A stretch of 64,000 bases of DNA from contig OZ020514.1 in assembly GCA_963971425.1 (NCBI GenBank), positions 18,945,406 through 19,009,405 on the forward strand. Reading direction: 5' to 3'. Shown one piece after another: positions 21,401-32,090 of the stretch (the stretch's first letter is position 1; the number at the start of each line of letters is the position of its first letter). The notes beneath the pieces were generated by a model. That model searched no databases. It was given only the letters and a program-made list of their open reading frames with translations, and was not told where the DNA came from. Origin of the DNA: Bryoerythrophyllum caledonicum (Eukaryota; Streptophyta; Bryopsida; Pottiales; Pottiaceae). The translations under genes were made by a program, and so were the position numbers.

Positions 21401-22597
21401 CGAAGCATGTCTACCGGATTCTATGGGTGGAGGCGTGGGGTTAGGGACTTGGTTCTTAATCAATGAGGCCATTTGGTCTTGCATGGCCTTGATTTGTTGA
21501 GCTAATTGATCCTGGAAGCCCTGTTGGCCTTGAAGGATTTCGTTCTTCATTTCCTCCTTCCATGTGCCCCGCTCCTCATGATAGGTGAGCTCAGGAAGGG
21601 CTACTGGTGGCCTAACGTTCAAGGGTGGGGCGTAGTAGTTCCACGTAGGAACTTGTGCGCCTGTGGATCCTTGGTTACGTTCTAAGACTGGTCCCTTACC
21701 CTTGGCATGGATGGGTATGAAACTAGGAATATGGTGATCCTCCTTCCTCCACATGCGCTCTTGGTCTCGATCCACCTGCTCTATTAGCCTAGCTTGTGCC
21801 TTGGCCTCATCTAACGATGCGGGGCGGACCTTCAAAATCTCTCTAATGGTTCCCTCATTGTTGAACCCTTGGATAAAGAACTGGGTTAAGGTGTCATTGG
21901 TGAGGAGGTTTCCCACGAACCTTGTAACCACCAGGTCGAATCTCCTAATGTATGTCGTGATATCCTCCCCTGGACCTTGGCGTAGCGCGGCTAGGGCTGT
22001 GAGGGCATTACTTTGACCTACTTCGGGTCTAAAGTGCTCCAAAAAGGCCCTCATGAGGCTATCCCAGTCCTGGAAGGTGTTGGGGGGGTGGTTCCTATAC
22101 CACTCGTAAGCGGCATCCTTTAAGGTACACGAGAACCACACTAGGAAATACCCGGTGTTGGTGATGAGACAAGTAGTGAGGAGCTCTTGAAACCGTTCCA
22201 CATGTGCGGAGGGGTCTTCATCCCTAGTTCCTCTAAACGTGGGCAAATTGGGTGGCATAGGCGCCGCCTGTAAGCCTTCGGGTACTACAATTGGTAAACC
22301 CCTTGGCTGAACCAAGGGATTGATGGGAGGCTGAACCGGGGGTGGCCCTCCAGAGGCCATGGTAGGGGCTGAGGTGTTGCCTCGTCGACTAGTGGTGTTG
22401 GTGGTGTTCACAGGATCAAATGCACGGATAAGGAAAGATGGGGGAAAAAGAAGGGGAGGAGCTGGGATAGCCTCTAGCTGAACCTCCAAGAATCCTTCCG
22501 CCGTGTCCTCAGTGAGTTCCCTAGACCTAGTCCTTTCACTCGCCGGTTCCCACGGTGGTGTGAGGGAAGGTTTTTGGGACCTTGTGGCACGGGACAT
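18434..22597 (-). CDS. gag-pol polyprotein of element B with internal pol deletion
   Basis: 1387 codons without a stop. In order: N-terminal acidic/Pro region; Retrotrans_gag domain (residues about 140-250); a CCHC zinc knuckle CTQCGQPGHTNPFC near residue 400 and a looser CGNCGGNHPTQVC near 490; five or so copies of a QNHGGQQNLG decapeptide (20,735-20,890); an aspartic-protease region near residue 840; the first half of reverse transcriptase (FIKPVEISDW, DYRKLNHHT, FMDGYSGYNQI) from about 1215; then an abrupt join at about residue 1309 to the end of the integrase core (PYHPQTNGHTERVNQ). The RT catalytic YxDD, RNase H, zinc finger and most of the DDE core are missing. The protease motif reads VGGGSGLN where relatives have D-G-G-S-G, so the catalytic Asp is absent. 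The start ATG follows a leader with the same layout as element A's. Confidence 0.93.
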   Translation of the reverse strand: MSRATRSQKPSLTPPWEPASERTRSRELTEDTAEGFLEVQLEAIPAPPLLFPPSFLIRAFDPVNTTNTTSRRGNTSAPTMASGGPPPVQPPINPLVQPRGLPIVVPEGLQAAPMPPNLPTFRGTRDEDPSAHVERFQELLTTCLITNTGYFLVWFSCTLKDAAYEWYRNHPPNTFQDWDSLMRAFLEHFRPEVGQSNALTALAALRQGPGEDITTYIRRFDLVVTRFVGNLLTNDTLTQFFIQGFNNEGTIREILKVRPASLDEAKAQARLIEQVDRDQERMWRKEDHHIPSFIPIHAKGKGPVLERNQGSTGAQVPTWNYYAPPLNVRPPVALPELTYHEERGTWKEEMKNEILQGQQGFQDQLAQQIKAMQDQMASLIKNQVPNPTPPPIESGRHASGLWCTQCGQPGHTNPFCTTPVAPPQHQASQPPYVPPHRNQPPTVTSYVLQGYASPSQGYGGPPRPRYEIHQPCGKRQAPGQCWVESGVVCGNCGGNHPTQVCRRPDKVIPMPFPPGNYPQQAQDHLRGARNPTSDNTLRPPSLYYDYNNHRQNQTPPMGVNTKAGYIPINQGQNHGGQQNLGQNHGGQQNLGQNHGGQQNLRQNHGGQQNLEQNHGGQQNQGPQDVRYATMSSEIVSTHSPSLTELNVVFHEVSTTKEAKTCELPALAVQTRSSRREPRYSSPPPPIPEEGETSEEDSPHFSDLNDTTKEAVEGTKQANFESPRGIPRSRTPLSTPQEPWEGPPIPSLEVNTFPRIEKQGGEGPYDLWADLSRLKADITIAQLLEVSPPMRKSLRSGTPVKRRPRARVRLAARIKSAHPNIEVKAVQIEVSIVDKIVPNVLVGGGSGLNIMPLSTMEKLGLDITEPSPYIINMANQSSEAPLGQISGCKVTTGGVEYSLTFQVIRMHSNKEAYPLLLDRPWLRIANATVEWGGPKPNIIYGPPENPTTVHIQPSRLGICRGCMGSSDDESQEVLSKEPPKRVRFAPHKAVDRAQPSKAHVMPFKSMGPGLYEWVPTGEFVDWLREHPTSSADEAMSVHFIESELIGRETGLELSLVPLLDDLEPSAVFGMDVEGTQGDELEVLGDEGPLNPSLHFRRTSTGILASGLGATYPQVPNDWYKGPTQQPHVHHDDWKLMVVSHEQDEVRSIKVGVGLTEEEMVKYKALVVEFGDIFAWSYKDLKGIPPTVTQHHIPLLPGTTPIRQKERRMNPNLQLIVKAELEKLFQTGFIKPVEISDWVSHMVLVKKKNEKLWVCIDYRKLNHHTQKDHFPLPFINTILEEVGGHDLYTFMDGYSGYNQISTAPEDYHKITPYHPQTNGHTERVNQTLVNILRKTVTDSKRDWDTKLPAALWAYRTTFIVTTHATPFSLVYGIEAILPIEFEIPLCEWP
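20735..20890 (-). repeat. 30-bp coding minisatellite in gag
   Basis: Tandem ccccgtggttctgcc-type units encode the QNHGGQQNLG repeat. On the opposite strand it gives a Gly-rich frame that is only a shadow. Confidence 0.85.
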
Positions 22598-24104
22598 CTA
22601 CTCTAAAGTCTAAGAGAATCTTGTTGTGTGTTGATGATGGTCATGTTCCCCCGAAAGATTTTCCATCCAAGGTTTAAGGGTCGTGGGTGAAACTACACGA
22701 AGCACGGCCTAATTCGATCGGTGAGTGGATGTTTCCAACACTCCTACTCCCGATTCTATCACGAGGATGGACTGACCCAAGACCAAGACCCAATTTTTAG
22801 TGGTGGAGTTTTAGCTCGATGAAGCCGCCGAAGAATCCTATTAAGGACTACCCTCCAAGGGCAAACGACAAAAAGCTAACCGAATTGAGGGATGTCTCCA
22901 CGAGCATCACCCCGTTGGAAAGCTGTCCCATAACTGGCGCCACACGGTACAGATCCTTACTGTGGGGCTGACCCAGACCTCAATTTGATAAAAGGTGGGG
23001 TTCCTCGGTATCTTTGGTATCCCCCCTTCCACCTTTTACCACCTTGAGCTAGGCATTATCCACTAGGAGGAAAACGACTCAATCACGGGACGGCATGCAA
23101 CAAGGTGTGTATACAATGTTATCACTGTGAAGAAGACATACCTCGATGCATCTCCAGCCACCCTGTCACCATTAGTTGAAGTCGACCGTGGACCTAATCG
23201 CACTCTATCGATGCTAAGGCCAACCAATAAGTCACATACAATGTTATAGAGGGGGATAACTTACCTTGAAGCAACTCCAGCCAATCCACTTGTTAGCACA
23301 AGATTTGTTGCATGCAATTTCGTGGTTGGCCAAACCTTAAAACCCTAAACCTTTCGCGGTTCTAAGGCAAGTGTTCCACACGGCTCAAGTGGGAAATCAG
23401 GGTTTTCTAACCCTAGTGTGGTCACCACATCCAAGTTGGTCCTATTTACTACTCATGGTCCTACAAAGAGGGTGTAGTGCACATACCGTACGCAGCGCTC
23501 CTTCCAAACAGCACCCCTACGTCTTGGATGCGTCCACGACTCCAACTCCCCTCCAAGTGGCTCATTCACACATACATTGCCTTAACTTGCAACTTTTGAT
23601 TCAACCATTCCAATTACACCAAGTTGTTCTTACCTTGGTGGTTAGTCAAGCGCGGGGGGAAGGAAGGGGCGCCCTTGTCCCATACCCGGGCACTTGCACC
23701 CTTCCCCTTCGGCCTAGGAGCTCACTGGAATTCTTACGAACACCGTGGGAGGGCCTCAACCTTTCACTCCTAGGCCCCTTGCTCGACTCAAAGCCACAAG
23801 ACTAGAAGGGGATCCTTCCAACACAAGGTGTTTTGTGGTTGGAAGGTCGGGAAACCACACTCCCTTCTAGACCCGCACCTTAAAACACAACTTGGCACGT
23901 TCATTCATTCACAAGACTTTCAAACATGCACACAATTGGCACTCAATCAACCATTCATGAGCAAGGTTGGGCACTTACCTTTAAGCCACCCGATGCCGCT
24001 CCTTACACCATGAGTCTCTTAGCGTTTGTACCCCTACATCCAACGGTAGAATAATTAACACAATCAAACAATGAGCACGCCTCCTCCCGGCGGACGCACC
24101 AAAA
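22598..24104 (-). other. 5' leader of element B
   Basis: 1.5 kb without a coding frame I would defend, between the 5' LTR and gag. It is colinear with the leader of element A. The LTR-proximal bases, read on the minus strand as TTTTGGTGCGTCCGCC, may be the primer-binding site. Confidence 0.7.
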
Positions 24105-26277
24105 TGTGAGCCAAATAAACCGCCCCCTAATGGGGTGGCTTATCTTGAACACAAGATCCTACATATGGGATGCAGCCCCTTGTGCAAACATACTTTAACC
24201 ATTCATACAAGCATGATGACCCAAGGCGTGGTCACTTAAGAGGGTTCGTTAATAATTAGTGATGTGATGGCTGAATTGAGCCTTAGGTTGAATCCAACCT
24301 TTAGACAAGCGTAAATTCCGCCTCAAAGCTTTGTTTCCAATGTTTTAAAGCTCCATTAGGTTCAATTTTGCCTTGTGAACTTGATTAGCACCTTAACCAC
24401 CAATTCCAGGCCCAAGTGCGACCCTAACAGCAGCAACCAGCAGACATGCTCCTCTTTTTATGTTAAAAGTTTAATTCTTCATTATCTTCGTGATTATGAC
24501 TCCGTTTTTTACGTTTGTTTTTGGTATTCTTATTAGTTTTTCTTGCTTAACACGATAGCAGCCTTCAATTGATCATTTGACTCGACCCTGGACCTCCCAG
24601 CCAGCGACCAGCAGTGCACCTTTAACATATGACTTTATTCAAGATCATGCACCACATTCCTATGCATGTATCACATTCATTCACACAAGAATCCACCCCA
24701 GCCTTACTAAGAGTGAGCCTCCAGCTGTCTTCACTTACTAATGGCGCTCTAATTGGTTATTTAGTTGAATATATAGCAAACCCTAATTCTACCGAAAAAT
24801 TGGCAGCGCTTCCGCGTGGTTTTGTATTTAGAAAATTAGGGTTCAAGTCATACACATGGAATTGAAGAGGTTCGAGGGAGAAAAGAAAAGGGGCTCCCTG
24901 AGTTAATTCGGTTCACCCTCCATCCTTAGCCTTCGACTTGCTTGGTCAGCTCGTGATCTTGCTCCTCTTGTTCAGCTCGTGATCTTGCTCCTCTTGTTGG
25001 TGCTCTTCACTCCGCAGCCCGTATCTTCGTCGTCACAGCTCCGATCCGCGCGTTCTTGAGCTTGTTGGAAAGCCAACGTTCTAATCTATCTACTCCTAAA
25101 ATCTTAGCTTGATTGGACAAGAACTGCGCTACTGACAAGGGAAAACCTGAGGCCGTATGAGATCCGCCACCGATCCTCCAGCTGGTCGTCCTCACTCCGC
25201 CGCCCGTATCTTCGTCGTCACAGCTCCGATCCGCGTGTTCTTGAGCTTGTTGAAAAGCCAACTTTCTAATCTATCTACTCTTCTATTTTCGCAACGATTG
25301 AATCACATTCCAGCCCACAGGAGGGGGAAATCTGAACCCTACCTCTCTCTCTCCTTCCACACACCTCTCTCGGTTTCCTAGCTCCTACCACACACCTCTC
25401 TAACTCCTAGCTCCTACCACACACCTCTCTCACTCCTACCTCCCACCCTTCGAATGAGCGCCCTCCAAGGGGGTAACCCCAAGGCCCTTGCTCCCTTCTT
25501 TGTTCCCAAGGTCATTCCCTTCGTCGTTCACAGCCGCCAATTTGGGTGGGCACATTAATGGTCAGACTAAACAACTAGTAACTAAAAAGCAATAATTCAC
25601 TAGCCACCCTTGCATTTAACACAAGTGGGTGTCCCACTAACCAAGGAATATCTAAATCTAAACTTTGACTCCATGCCACATGTGTGTGCATGATCTCAAT
25701 AAGTGAGCTATTAGCTAATTTTCAAAGGTGCAAAAATCTAATTTAACCTACCTAAATTGAATTCCCCTTGCTTGGGGTAATTCCTAATTTACTTAGTGAT
25801 TGATGAGGATTCTTTTCCACTTCTTTTGGACCCTTTTGACTATTTTTTTTAAGGGCTTTTAACGCCCCATTCTTTTTTCTTTTCTCCTCACCATCCTCCT
25901 TCTTCTTCTCCCATTTTTTTGGTTTCGTGATTTCTTCATCGTGACCGAATATGGTCTACAACTCGATAGGAGGTAAATTCTTCTCCACCACTACTCATTT
26001 TAATTCTTTTCTAATTTTCTTTTGTCTTTTTTCCCTTCTCTCTTTGCTTTTCTTTTCTGGTTTATTCCCCTTTTTTTTTCTTCCTTTTTGGCTAACTACA
26101 TAAATTTCGCGATTGCCCATAAATGGCTCCTCTTTTAGTGAGGGGAAAGGCCACTTGGCCATTTTAATCAAAAAACCACAAGCTAGTCCATGGGATAACC
26201 CATTTTCACCACTCATTAGCCTTAATGGACCCGACGTGAGGTCCATTCATCACTGTGAGCCGTTTTTGCGGCTCACA
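24105..26277 (-). repeat. 5' LTR of element B (full length)
   Basis: 2173 bp, TGTGAGCC to GGCTCACA. It contains two copies of the 185-bp unit, a pyrimidine-rich segment near 25,830-26,090, and the 549-bp block lost from the other LTR. Confidence 0.92.
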
Positions 26278-26282
26278 CTTGG
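26278..26282 (+). other. Target-site duplication of element B (right)
   Basis: CTTGG directly after the right LTR end. It matches 16,317-16,321. Confidence 0.9.
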
Positions 26283-26762
26283 GGTTAGGATTAATTTACC
26301 AAGTGATGGTGAGGGTTTTTTCCCACTTCTTTTGGACCTTTTCTCTACTTTTTAAAGGGCTTTTTAAGCCTTCTTCTTTTTTCCTTCTCCTCACCATCAT
26401 TCTTCTTCTTCTCCTAATTTTTTCCATGGTTTCTTCACCGTGGCCAATTGCGGCCCCCGACTCGGTAGGAGGTAATTTCTTCTCCACCACTTCTATTTCT
26501 CCTTCTTTTCTACTGTTATTGTTCTTTTCTAATCTTCTCTTCATTTTTTCCTTCCTAATTATTTTTTGGTTTACTTAATAAAATCCGTGGTTGCCATAAA
26601 GTGGCTCCTATTTAAGGAATTAGTGAATGGAAAGGCCATTTAGCCATCTTGATAAAAAATCATGGGTTAATCCTATTGGATTATCCACTTCAACTACTAG
26701 TTGAACCTAACACAATCGATGTGCGGTCCATTCATCATCGGGAGCCGTTTTGGCGGCTCACA
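26283..26762 (-). repeat. 5' LTR of element A, second part
   Basis: It picks up exactly where 16,321 stopped: joining the halves across one CTTGG restores the sequence seen inside B's LTR near 25,770. It ends GGAGCCGTTTTGGCGGCTCACA-like, with the family terminus GGCTCACA at 26,755-26,762. Confidence 0.85.
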
Positions 26763-28850
26763 ACGTTCACTACGCCGGGGCCCTTTTGAATACGTACCTG
26801 AAAAAACATGTGGCGCGAAAGGAGATGAACTTGCCCTCGGGGCATTGTATCGGGTCATGTGCCTCATGAAAGATGTGGGTGTGTTTTTTGACGATGTTTT
26901 GCTAGAAGAATGGAATATGATGAGGTCCTTGGACTTCATTGCTTGGATTTAATGCCAAACTTGTGAGAGGCAAAGATGGCTCTCGACTAGTGGTGGGATA
27001 TGGTGGCGAATTGTACACTCTCCATAATTGATGTTCGTATTCTAGCCCTCTCTTGTTTGGCCAGCTCTTGTGAAAAGAACTAGAGTATGTATTCCTTTGT
27101 GCACAACAAGAGCAAAAATTGGTTAGCCCCGAAAAAGGCAGAATTGTTGGTGTATATTTATACCACTAGCCGTGTCCTTTGTAAAAGAGCAGTGTCCGAT
27201 TCAATTTGTTGATATTGTGCAAATATCCTCTCTTAGGATTGCGACCCTGATGCTTTGGGCCCTTTCCCAATTGGTGAACGCAACCGTGAATTTGATGCGA
27301 TGCGAGCAAAAGACAAGGAGTAAGATGATGTGGTAGCAAACCGAGTACCTCAAGAATACCCGCCGTATGATTATCTTTGGAGGGAAGATGCCAATCACCT
27401 TGAGGAGACGAGAAATTACTATGGAGATGATGACGGTTTAGATGACCAAGGTGAGGGTACTTGGGCGATTTGACAGGACATCCCCCATGCTCGGACTTAC
27501 CGGGTGGGGGACGAGGTGGTGGGGCCAAAACCTGGCCCCTATTTTGTTTTTGAATGGGCCCTAAATTTAGCCAAAGGAGGACCTACAGACTAAATTGGGG
27601 CCGTAGGCTACAAATTTGTAAAAAAAAGCCAAAAAAAAGCCTCTGACCCCCCCAAAATGGGAGGGCCAGAAAAATGAGCCCATGCAATTAAGACGAGGGC
27701 CCACCTCGGGTAAGCCCGAGCTTGGGGGATATCCTGTCCACGCCGTACTTGGGCCCCTTGGCCGAGAGATCGTACTTGTATATTATCACCTCCACTACCT
27801 AGACTCGCGAACGTCACTATGGAACAACTTGTGTTTTCTTCTTCATAGAGCAATATTCCAAATGCGGTTTACTTAGACGATAGTGAAATCTCTGCGTTTA
27901 ACAACAACGACGACAATCCTTCATCGGAAAACGGCCGTGGAAATGGAGATGCCCACGACAATGAAGGGATTGCTATTTTGCGTACTTAGAGCGGTGAGCG
28001 GTGAGTAATAAGCAAAAAAGTAAAAGAATTTCTTTATAAAAAATAAAAGATTATGAAAATTCATGGGGATTTTTTTTCTAATATAAGTAAATATAGAAGA
28101 CTTATGACCGTGAGAAGGTAAGCAATTGTTTTGTGGCTGATTATAAATTATAATGATTACACGCTGAATACCGTTTGAAGTGGAGTACCTTTGATCGTTG
28201 TTTTGGGCTTTGAAGAAAAGATCGAAGATGCAATTGGAAAGAAAGCACGACATGACCTCTTAGTATTGAGAGTGTCTTTAGAGATTCCCGAGTTCTACAT
28301 TTTGCTCGCACTAAAGTTTTTTTATAAGATTGTATATAAGAGAAATATAAATGCCAACGTACTTCTTCTCTTAATATATTATTGAAGAACTTGGACAAGA
28401 TAAAAGAGACAGGGTAAGATAGCGTGATGCAATACACAAAGACTGCCGCATGTAATAATTTAAATTGAATGAAGTATAAAATAAATAGAGGCACTTGTCG
28501 GAACATTGGCAGTGGCAATACTTGTAGTCTCAGTGCCAATTCACAAGATAAATGAAATATGGTAGTGATAAAATATTGTTGGAAATCACCATGGGCCATG
28601 GTATTTTAGAAGCAAAATCTAGATAACTCATTTGATTTCTTTCCAACTGAAACTTAGAGCATGCATGAAGACATTCACCTACGGATCTATCTCACATGTT
28701 TTGATGAAGACAAAGTAGAGGTGCTTACAATATGTCCATTGCGCGCGTTTGCCGAGTGATTTGTTGCACATTTTGGTGAAGGACGGGTAGTCACAACTAG
28801 GAAACTGGCCAATCAAAACCAAATACTTGGAGACGTTTGAAATGCTTTTG
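26763..28850. other. Unrecognised region with short coding-like pieces
   Basis: A plus frame ends at 26,952 (YVPEKTCGAKGDELALGALY region). Another coding-like stretch (PPYDYLWREDANHLEETRNY) runs to about 27,456, and an acidic Asn/Asp-rich piece is at 27,860-27,990. They could be parts of one old gene or transposon ORF split by the small element at 27,467. I recognise no family. 28,000-28,850 is AT-rich with nothing I can name. Confidence 0.35.
27467..27744. mobile_element. MULE-type MITE with 10-bp target duplication
   Basis: 278 bp with imperfect terminal inverted repeats of about 40 bp (left GACAGGACATCCCCC, right complement GACAGGATATCCCCC, then GCTCGG and CTTACC blocks). It is flanked by GTACTTGGGC at 27,457-27,466 and again at 27,745-27,754. 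A 9-10 bp duplication with long TIRs is typical of Mutator-like elements. No coding capacity. Confidence 0.65.
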
Positions 28851-30630
28851 CACTACATGGTCAGAATGCATTCAAGGCCTGGTGGTGGCACCATAAGTAT
28901 CTTGTAGATCTTTTCAACCACAAATAGTGCAGAGGCGCAACTATTGTCATGCTTTACTATAGGAGCATTGGGATTTCTACGGATGTTCTTTTCATACCTG
29001 CGTGTGGGATGCGAGGTTGGATTTTCCGAAGTTGGATATTCCTCTAAGCGAACCAATTGGCCGTCGTCACCATACATCTTCCTCAGAGATAATTCCACTC
29101 GTGCAGTAAGTCAAAATCCGGCGTTTTCAAGAGCTTATATTTCCTTCTTGCTAAGATTCATGCCCATCTTTATCGGCCAGACGTCTAGGATTTCTACTTT
29201 AAATACCATCCACTATCTTTGAGTCCCTATTAGACAACGCTCAATGATGTCGGCGCAAAAAAAAATTTGCATTTTCTCTAATCTATTCTTCTTGTAACTG
29301 TCTATCATACTTGTGTATGTTGGGGCTATAGTATCTTTTCCCGTCTTGCACAATCTTTGCAATGCATTTCTTCTTAGTAATGATTTGTTGAGCAAAACAT
29401 GCATTCGAAATTCTCTTGGGAAGTCTTGCAATGTGCCATTGACTTTCTTTGCATGCAGACTCCTGAACCGCCCTGATGTGCTGCATAGGCATTGAGGAAC
29501 ATGGTGTCTCCGACGCGGGAGGTTGGATTTTGGCTAGAAAAGAAAACAACCGAGAGACGTCATCTTCAATAGTGAGGTCAACAATGTTGTTATCAGTTCA
29601 GCGTGACTTTGCTCGAGGTTGTGAGATGCTAATCCTGTCAGGTCAATGCGACTCAAATTCGAAGCCAAGAAGAAGATCAACCTTCCGTTTCAATGAAAGA
29701 AAAACTTTTTCTCCTTCCAAATAAGGTTCTTGTGTGCGGAAGTCCTTAGCGCCAGGCATGTTGTTTTAAGCAGCGTGAAGAACCTTCAAATTTCGTCACC
29801 GTTGCGCAATACATTGTACAGCGCGATGCCAAAGTTCTTCCTTGCCAGGCTGGTTTCAGCCTTCTCACCCATTAAAAACTAATAGTATATGACAACTTGC
29901 ATGAAAGCACGGACCATGTCATGGATGGCCGCCTTATAGATCATTGCCTCTCTTACTAGTCTCAAGCTATGGGCACCTCTCGAGGGTCCAAAAGAATATT
30001 ATGATTGGACACTGCTCTAGATGATTGGGCTACAAATAGAGCTACTTCTGAAGACTTAATGAAATAAAAATTTGTCAAAAACTGTGAAATGGAGCTAGAA
30101 AGGGGCGGTTAACCTTACATGGTCCATGAAGCCGCCCCACTGACAATATTGGAAATGCCAGTATGCCAACTACAAATCAAGACAGACATGGCCCTTGTCT
30201 GTTGTTGCTTCTGATGCCAACTACCATGATCTGATTGCTAGGTACTTATTCTGTGCCTCATCCATCAACTTTGAGTTCTTGTATTGCATACAAAGTCGTC
30301 TATGTTGATCCTAGATATCTGCTTGAATACATAAATTGGTGTGCTTCTCGAGGGATTGGGTCCAATGAAAAAGGCAGGTCTATTTTTTATTCTCTGTGCA
30401 GACTTTTGCGTCGCCATTGCTATGGATGATGCAAACTGCATTCCAATTGGTCTGTGCGTTGTCCGCCATGAATCCTTTGAAATTCACGTCCGGTATGTTG
30501 TGCCTAGCCGAGATAGAATTTAAATTTTTCAAGAAAACTTGTTGTACGGCTACGACTTCGGATTGCATGTCGCAAACAACAACAGTCGTCACATGGCAGA
30601 AAGTGGAGTCATAAACATGGCAAGCCATTG
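28850..30630 (-). pseudogene. Decayed DDE-type transposase
   Basis: The best piece is on the minus strand at 30,340-30,628: FKGFMADNAQTNWNAV, then, after a stop, TCLFHWTQSLEKHT. The pattern MAD-x-AQ-x-NWNAV followed by C-x-FHW is one I associate with RNase H-fold transposases common in repeat-rich plant genomes. Further downstream many stops and shifts break the frame, with recognisable coding-like runs at 29,213-29,549 and 28,853-29,098. The family name is uncertain. It is clearly non-functional. Confidence 0.5.
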
Positions 30631-31030
30631 TAGTCTAGTCCTTCATGCGCTTGACATGGTTGAACATCATCCACGCCATACGGCTAACCGATCCCTGGTC
30701 CAATCTCTGACATCGTAAAAATCAAAACCTTGTCTAAATCTGCACTGTGTCTTGGAGAACGGTTATCTTGAATAAAAGCCCAACTACTAGATCCTCGCAG
30801 TCTGGTAATGCTGTCCATGAATTCAGCACCATCTGTTTGACATTACTGTACTACATCACGCTCTGAAAATAAAACATGAACAAATTCAACACCATCCATC
30901 AGCATCTGATTGCCATCATACCCAACCACATCCTGACATAATGGTCCAAAACCAAAACATGAATCAAACACTTTGGAAATGACACTTATAATAATAAGTG
31001 ACATAGAGCTCCCAGAGCGCATTGCGGCTT

Positions 31031-31260
31031 GCAATTGGGTTGTCGGTTATGACGGGGTTCCACTTATGAGTCACTGAGTCACTGTGGAGGGCATGGTGTA
31101 CCCATTGTGAAGGGCATCAACAATTGGCTTGTCGGTTATGACGGGGGTTCCACTTGAGAGTCACTGAAGTCATTGTGGAGGGCATGGTGTACCCATTGTG
31201 AAGGGTATGGTGTACCCATTGTGAAGGGCATCCACAATTGGCTAGTTGGTTACGATGGGG
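31031..31260 (+). repeat. About 100-bp tandem duplication
   Basis: The unit starting ttgtcggttatgacgg and ending cccattgtgaagggcat occurs at about 31,040-31,128 and 31,130-31,230. Inside the second, ggtgtacccattgtgaaggg is itself repeated. A third, weaker start (tagttggttacgatgggg) follows at about 31,243. Confidence 0.75.
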
Positions 31261-31429
31261 CTTGCACAAAATGAATACATACTTTTACTTAACTCAAGAT
31301 TTCCTTTTGGCTTGTCGGTTAGAAGCAGACGCACATGTGTGCGGATGAGCCTCTGTTGGGGCCCCAACGATTGGTGGTGAGCCCCACTAAACAAAAGATA
31401 AATAGGGATAAAATTTTAAATATGTAAAT

Positions 31430-31575
31430 TGGTTCCCATGTGTAAATATATTGGGAACTCTTTAGGAACATGGGGAACGTGTTGGGAACACAGAGAACAC
31501 TTGGGAACATGGTGGGGAACAATAGGGGAACAATAGGGGAACTCATCGGGAACGCAATGGGAATGTTGTGGTAAT
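31430..31575 (+). repeat. GGGAAC short tandem repeat
   Basis: Irregular repeats of tggggaac/ttgggaac every 12-20 bp. Non-coding. Confidence 0.7.
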
Positions 31576-32090
31576 AATATGGTTAAAAAGGTAAATCAGA
31601 AGAGGGTAACCAAATGGTTTGGTTTGGAATCACAACGGATTTTACCGTGAAACTAGTGTGGGTATGAGGAGCCCAAGCCGGACTTTCAGGGACTATATAT
31701 GGGAGGTGAGGCCCCATATGGTGGTCATGTGCGTCTGCTTTATGACAGGGGTTTTGGTTACAACAGGGGTTCCACTCCTGAGTCCTTAAATAAACCTCCC
31801 AGGTCCTGATAAAACAGTACAGTATAAAATTTGCTATGGTGCACATAGAGTGTACCTCAGACCTGTACCTCAGACGGCCAGCCGTCGACCACAAACACAT
31901 TCAGTGAAAAACCATCTGTAGTTGAGAATACATGAGCCTCATGTCAGCAAGCAACGCAGACATCTGCACTTCGACAGAGACTTAAAGGTTCAAAAACAGT
32001 CTTCCAGTGAGGTTATTTGCCAAGTCAACTAAAGTTTCAATCAAGTACCCCCTCTCTCATTTTTTAAAATATAGTAAGATCGAGTGCAAG

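Larger units (their letters stand above)
16322..26277 (-). mobile_element. Ty3/gypsy LTR retrotransposon B, complete insertion
   Basis: A 9956-bp element in minus orientation: 3' LTR 16,322-17,945, internal region 17,946-24,104, 5' LTR 24,105-26,277. The termini are TGTGAGCC...GGCTCACA, and a perfect 5-bp duplication CTTGG flanks it. The target is the LTR of a relative. Near-identical LTRs indicate recent insertion. The internal polyprotein has an in-frame deletion of most of RT, RNase H and the integrase core, so it cannot move by itself. gag and the LTR signals could still allow mobilisation by an intact relative. Confidence 0.92.
11680..26762 (-). mobile_element. Older Ty3/gypsy element A: truncated, interrupted by element B
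   Basis: Minus-strand element of which only the 5' LTR, the leader and about 1.1 kb of gag remain. The 5' LTR is split by element B into 14,303-16,321 and 26,283-26,762. The internal part (leader 12,752-14,302, gag 11,664-12,751) stops at about 11,680, where homology to element B's gag ends inside TLKDDFRNE. The rest of A and its 3' LTR are missing, so the left edge is a deletion or rearrangement point. LTR ends TGTGAGCC/GGCTCACA are shared with element B, showing the same family. Confidence 0.8.
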
